Shown here in pieces: positions 31,392 through 34,832 of a stretch of 34,832 nt of DNA. The position numbers and the translations under genes are program-made. Source of the DNA: Bacteroidales bacterium. Its GTDB lineage: Bacteria; Bacteroidota; Bacteroidia; Bacteroidales; UBA4417. The stretch lies in assembly GCA_025350385.1 (NCBI GenBank), contig JANXXZ010000305.1, positions 1 through 34,832 of the forward strand, given 5' to 3'. Numbering within the stretch: position 1 is the stretch's first letter; every line of letters starts with the position of its first letter. Under the pieces are notes generated by a model. That model was not told the DNA's origin. It saw only the letters and a program-made list of their open reading frames with translations, and did no database searches.

Positions 31392-33137
31392 ATGCTCCGT
31401 ACACACTCCTGTGGAGAACTCAATATAAAACATACCGGACAAATCGTAATCCTGTGCGGTTGGGTTCAACGCTCCCGCGACCTGGGAGGAATGACTTTTG
31501 TGGATTTACGCGACCGTTACGGCATAACCCAGTTGGTTTTCAACATGGAAACCAATGCTGGTGTTTACGAACAATCGCGTAAACTGGGACGTGAATTCGT
31601 AATCTCAGCAACCGGCAAGGTTGCTGAACGCAGCAATAAAAACCCGAAAATGGCTACAGGCGATGTGGAGATTATCGTTGAAAAGCTTGAAATCCTGAAC
31701 GAGTCGAAAACACCTCCGTTTACTATTGAAGATAACACTGACGGAGGCGAAGAACTACGCATGAAATATCGTTACATTGATTTACGCAGGGGCGCAGTGA
31801 AACGGAATATGGAACTGCGCCATCGCATGGCTTTCCAGACTCGCAACTACATGGACAGCATCAATTTCATCGAAATAGAAACACCAGTTCTCATTAAAAG
31901 TACTCCCGAAGGAGCCCGCGACTATGTGGTTCCTTCGCGCGTTAACCCGGGCGAATTTTATGCCCTGCCTCAATCGCCCCAAACTTTCAAGCAGTTACTT
32001 ATGGTAGCCGGTTACGACCGTTATTTCCAGATAGTGAAATGCTTCCGCGACGAGGATCTGCGTTCCGACCGCCAACCTGAATTTACCCAGATCGACTGCG
32101 AAATGTCCTTCGTTACCCAGGAAGATATCTTTGACACTTTCGAAGGTCTAATCAAACATCTTTTCAAAACGGTAAAGGACATTGACGTGGTTAAACTCCC
32201 GCGAATGACCTGGGCTGATGCCATGAAACTTTACGGTTGCGATAAACCGGATACCCGTTTCGGGATGCAGTTTGTTGAACTTAACACACTGGTTCAGGGT
32301 AAGGATTTCAAGGTATTTGATGATGCAGAACTTGTAGTCGGGATCAATGCCGGAGGCTGTGCCGAATACACCCGCAAACAACTGGACGAACTGACGGATT
32401 TTGTCAAGAAACCGCAAATCGGTGCCGGCGGGCTTATATACCTGCGTTACAATGCTGATGGTACATTGAAATCATCGGTTGATAAATTCTATTCGCCGGA
32501 AGAACTGAAAAAATGGGCCGAAGCATTCAACGCCAAGCCCGGCGACCTGATGCTTGTAATGGCCGGCAAAACCAATAAGACCCGCAAAGCCCTTAACGAA
32601 CTTCGCCTTGAAATGGGAACCCGTTTAGGCCTGCGCAAACCCGAAACATTTGCCCCTCTTTGGGTGTATGATTTCCCGCTCCTGGAATGGGATGAAGAAT
32701 CCGGGCGTTTTTATGCCATGCACCACCCGTTTACCTCGCCGAAGCCGGAAGATATCCCTTTATTGGAAACCAATCCCGGGTCAGTCCGTGCAAACGCTTA
32801 CGATATGGTGATCAACGGTGTGGAAGTAGGCGGAGGTTCTATTCGTATCCACAACAAACCGCTGCAGCATAAAATGCTGAAACTGCTTGGTTTCAGTGAG
32901 GAAGATGCCCAGGAACAGTTTGGCTTCCTGATGAATGCTTTTGAATTTGGAGCTCCGCCGCACGGTGGCATCGCTTTCGGTTTCGACCGGCTGTGTTCCC
33001 TGTTTGGCGGAAGCGAATCCATCCGCGATTATATCGCCTTCCCCAAGAACAACGCTGCCCGCGATGTGATGATTGATTCTCCTTCCCGTATTTCGGACGA
33101 ACAGCTGAAGGAATTGAGTCTGAAGGTATCGATATAA
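31392..33137 (+). CDS. aspS: Aspartate--tRNA ligase
   Basis: A 581-residue class II aminoacyl-tRNA synthetase of bacterial type. The N-terminal anticodon-binding OB fold starts LRTHSCGELN and continues CGWVQRSRDLGGMTFVDLRDRYG. The catalytic core has the LPQSPQTFKQLLMVAGYDRYF stretch (split by the usual motif boundary), motif 2 FRDEDLRSDRQPEFTQID and motif 3 GIAFGFDRL. A GAD-type insertion lies between (about residues 280-420). I place the start at 31392 because the conserved N-terminus begins there and a -7 promoter box sits between it and the in-frame ATG 60 bases upstream. It is followed by a strong terminator, so it is transcribed alone. Whether it is discriminating cannot be judged; gatCAB is not in view. 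Confidence 0.97.
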   Translation: MLRTHSCGELNIKHTGQIVILCGWVQRSRDLGGMTFVDLRDRYGITQLVFNMETNAGVYEQSRKLGREFVISATGKVAERSNKNPKMATGDVEIIVEKLEILNESKTPPFTIEDNTDGGEELRMKYRYIDLRRGAVKRNMELRHRMAFQTRNYMDSINFIEIETPVLIKSTPEGARDYVVPSRVNPGEFYALPQSPQTFKQLLMVAGYDRYFQIVKCFRDEDLRSDRQPEFTQIDCEMSFVTQEDIFDTFEGLIKHLFKTVKDIDVVKLPRMTWADAMKLYGCDKPDTRFGMQFVELNTLVQGKDFKVFDDAELVVGINAGGCAEYTRKQLDELTDFVKKPQIGAGGLIYLRYNADGTLKSSVDKFYSPEELKKWAEAFNAKPGDLMLVMAGKTNKTRKALNELRLEMGTRLGLRKPETFAPLWVYDFPLLEWDEESGRFYAMHHPFTSPKPEDIPLLETNPGSVRANAYDMVINGVEVGGGSIRIHNKPLQHKMLKLLGFSEEDAQEQFGFLMNAFEFGAPPHGGIAFGFDRLCSLFGGSESIRDYIAFPKNNAARDVMIDSPSRISDEQLKELSLKVSI

Positions 33138-33162
33138 TATTTATATTTCATTCAATACCAGC

Positions 33163-33236
33163 CACAATCCAACATAAGATTGTGATTTCAATAAAGCTCA
33201 GGGTTTTACCTCAAGGGAAGCCCTGTTTTGTTTTTT
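33163..33236 (+). terminator. Tandem hairpins and terminator after aspS
   Basis: A first hairpin CACAATC/GATTGTG (33163-33184) precedes a stronger one with outer arms CAGGG (33199-33203) and CCCTG (33221-33225) plus inner CCT/AGG pairing, followed by TTTTGTTTTTT (33226-33236). The second hairpin is a classic rho-independent terminator. Confidence 0.85.
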
Positions 33237-33355
33237 ATTAAAGGTATAACCCGAAACATCCCTGAAATAGTTTATGTAAAAACTGGAGGCGTTCTTAAAA
33301 AGGAAGCGTGCCAACTGAAGACTAACCTTCTTCCAAAATCCTTTACCTTTACCGC

Positions 33356-34603
33356 ATGAAAGCCGATGCATCGCACTCTATCGAAATAATGTCGCCGGTT
33401 GGCTCCTACGAGTCGCTTATGGCAGCCGTCCAGGGCGGGGCAGGTTCGGTATACTTCGGGGTGGGTAAACTCAACATGCGTTCGCGTTCGAGCGTGAACT
33501 TTTCGCTTGAAGACCTGGAGAAAATAGCACGCATTTGCCGCCGGCACAATGTGAAGAGCTATCTCACGCTCAACACGGTAGTTTTTGATGATGAGATCGA
33601 AGAGGTGCACAAGACTATTGATGCTGCCAAGGCCAACGGGGTAACTGCCGTTATTGCTTCCGACCTTGCCGTTATTGAGTATGCCAGGGAAAAGGGCGTT
33701 GAAATCCATATCTCAACCCAATGCAATATTACCAACCTTTCGGCAGTGAAGTTTTATTCACGATTCGCTGATGTAATGGTTACTGCCCGTGAACTGAAGC
33801 TTGATCAGGTAGCGGATATCACCCGGCAGATTAAGGAACAGGATATCCGCGGTCCGAAAGGCGAATGGGTAAAGATTGAGATATTCGTTCATGGCGCTTT
33901 GTGTATGGCCGTTAGCGGGAAATGCTACCTCAGCCTGCATAATCATAACGCTTCGGCCAACCGGGGCGCCTGCGTGCAGGATTGCCGCCGTTCATACCTT
34001 GTAAAAGACAAGGAAAGTGATACGCAACTTGAGATTGACAATGAATACATCATGTCGCCCAAGGATCTTAAAACGATCCAGCTGCTCGATAAGGTACTGG
34101 AGGCCGGGGTAAGCGTACTCAAAATTGAAGGCCGTGGCCGCTCACCCGAATATGTAAAAACAGTAACCAGCTGTTACCGCGAAGCAGTGGAAGCTTATTT
34201 TGCAGGAACGTTTACACCGCAATCCATTGAAAAATGGGATGCAGAACTGGCTTCGGTGTATAACCGGGGATTCTGGGAAGGATATTATCTGGGACGTAAG
34301 ATCGGGGAATGGTCACCCGTGCACGGATCGATGGCAACAAAAAAGAAAGTATTCATCGGTACCGTGGTCAATTATTTTTCAAAACTGCAGGTGGCACATA
34401 TCCGCCTCGAAACAAATGAACTTACAATTGGTGATGAGATTTATATTACTGGCTCTACTACCGGGGTTTATGAAAGTGTTATATCAGAACTATTAAAAGA
34501 CGACGTATATGCACAAAAAGCAGTTAAAGGTGAAAACCCGACCATTCATGTTACGCGGCCAGTGAGGAGGAATGATAAGGTGTATAAGGTTGTTGCAACC
34601 TGA
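33356..34603 (+). CDS. U32 peptidase family protein, TrhP/YegQ-like
   Basis: A 415-residue U32-family protein. The beta-barrel begins IEIMSPVGSYESLMAAVQGGAGSVYFG. The family signature is EIFVHGALCMAVSGKCYLS with further cysteines in NRGACVQDCRR, which together match the cysteine set proposed to hold an Fe-S cluster. The C-terminal domain (KKKVFIGTVVNYFSKLQVA ...) is the small beta-barrel of the longer YegQ-type members. In E. coli, YegQ (TrhP) takes part in tRNA U34 hydroxylation, for which prephenate is the source of oxygenation; this is the likely role here, although U32 also includes collagenase-like members. The ATG lies only 4 bases after a -7-like TACCTTTA (33344-33351), so either that motif is not used or translation is nearly leaderless. 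Confidence 0.87.
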   Translation: MKADASHSIEIMSPVGSYESLMAAVQGGAGSVYFGVGKLNMRSRSSVNFSLEDLEKIARICRRHNVKSYLTLNTVVFDDEIEEVHKTIDAAKANGVTAVIASDLAVIEYAREKGVEIHISTQCNITNLSAVKFYSRFADVMVTARELKLDQVADITRQIKEQDIRGPKGEWVKIEIFVHGALCMAVSGKCYLSLHNHNASANRGACVQDCRRSYLVKDKESDTQLEIDNEYIMSPKDLKTIQLLDKVLEAGVSVLKIEGRGRSPEYVKTVTSCYREAVEAYFAGTFTPQSIEKWDAELASVYNRGFWEGYYLGRKIGEWSPVHGSMATKKKVFIGTVVNYFSKLQVAHIRLETNELTIGDEIYITGSTTGVYESVISELLKDDVYAQKAVKGENPTIHVTRPVRRNDKVYKVVAT

Positions 34604-34608
34604 GAATT

Positions 34609-34663
34609 GGACAAGGGGACCTGGGGACCGGGAGACAAGGGGACAGGGAGACAGGAGGACAGG
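34609..34663. repeat. GGGGACAGGG-type degenerate repeat
   Basis: A purine-rich run of units such as ACAAGGGGAC, CTGGGGACC, GGGAGACA and AGGAGGACAGG, period about 8-10, lies directly after the stop of the U32 gene. It is non-coding. Confidence 0.55.
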
Positions 34664-34721
34664 ATTAATTTGAAAATGTTGTAATTCGAAAATTGACAGT
34701 TACATTAAACATATAGTCAGA

Positions 34722-34811
34722 CACTTTTTCATTTTTCATTAATTGTAATATGATATTCATTATCAATTATATGAATGATTAACATATAACATTAAATGTT
34801 TAATGATTAAG
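34722..34811. repeat. Dispersed palindromic element, copy E
   Basis: Left arm CACTTTTTCATTTTTCATT, AT-rich centre, right arm GAATGATTAACATATAACAT followed by TAAATG and TTTAATGATTAAG. It has the length and end sequences of copies A and B and the longest right arm match to copy C. Confidence 0.65.
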
Positions 34812-34816
34812 TTCAT

Positions 34817-34832
34817 AAATCCGAAATCCGAA
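34817..34832. repeat. AAATCCG heptamer repeat, cut by window end
   Basis: AAATCCGAAATCCGAA, identical to 24964-24979, begins six bases after palindromic copy E and runs to the window edge. Confidence 0.55.

Noticed and set aside
31262..31582. A 106-codon frame overlapping the aspS start
   Set aside because: It is out of frame with a certain gene and its sequence has no domain features.

Overview
The window reads as chromosome of a Bacteroidota bacterium, most likely a non-gut, Bacteroidales-like lineage. The evidence is: two secreted proteins with type IX secretion (T9SS) C-terminal signals, one type A and one gliding-motility/CHU_C type; TonB proteins with the Bacteroidota N-terminal signature; -7 promoter elements of the TAnnTTTG class in front of several genes; a topoisomerase I with GRFGPY repeats in place of zinc ribbons; and few Shine-Dalgarno sequences. 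No rRNA, tRNA, CRISPR array, transposase or prophage gene was seen. Placement below phylum is inference.

Left part (1-5.6 kb): a divergent envelope-signalling locus. An ECF sigma factor overlaps by 4 bases a zinc-finger anti-sigma factor whose periplasmic end is a TonB C-terminal domain (minus strand). Facing away are a secreted VIT-VWA protein that also ends in a TonB C-terminal domain, and a conventional TonB protein. The same ~98-residue domain therefore sits on three different architectures side by side, and a perfect 26-bp inverted repeat lies in the divergent spacer. Next (5.5-10.2 kb) come a flavodoxin/ferredoxin membrane protein (EFR1-like) and a 1078-residue redox fusion that looks like all three HCN-synthase/opine-oxidase-type subunits plus a 2[4Fe-4S] ferredoxin in one chain.

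Middle (10.3-24.3 kb): a wza-wzc exopolysaccharide export pair with a (Tyr-Gly)9 kinase tail, then divergent miaB and topA, an arginase/formimidoylglutamase-fold protein that has lost several metal ligands, a 0.9-kb AT-rich spacer with two palindromic repeats and a candidate structured leader RNA, and the two T9SS cargo genes separated by a perfect 34-bp palindrome.

Right part (24.4-34.8 kb): mostly housekeeping genes: a DUF3052-like protein, ruvC, a flippase-like membrane protein overlapping a GT2 glycosyltransferase, ispD and L-serine ammonia-lyase, queA divergent from aspS, and a U32 peptidase-family protein. Intergenic spacers repeatedly contain a ~90-bp imperfectly palindromic element (five sites) and several kinds of short-period degenerate repeats, suggesting that non-coding DNA in this genome is colonised by small repeat families.
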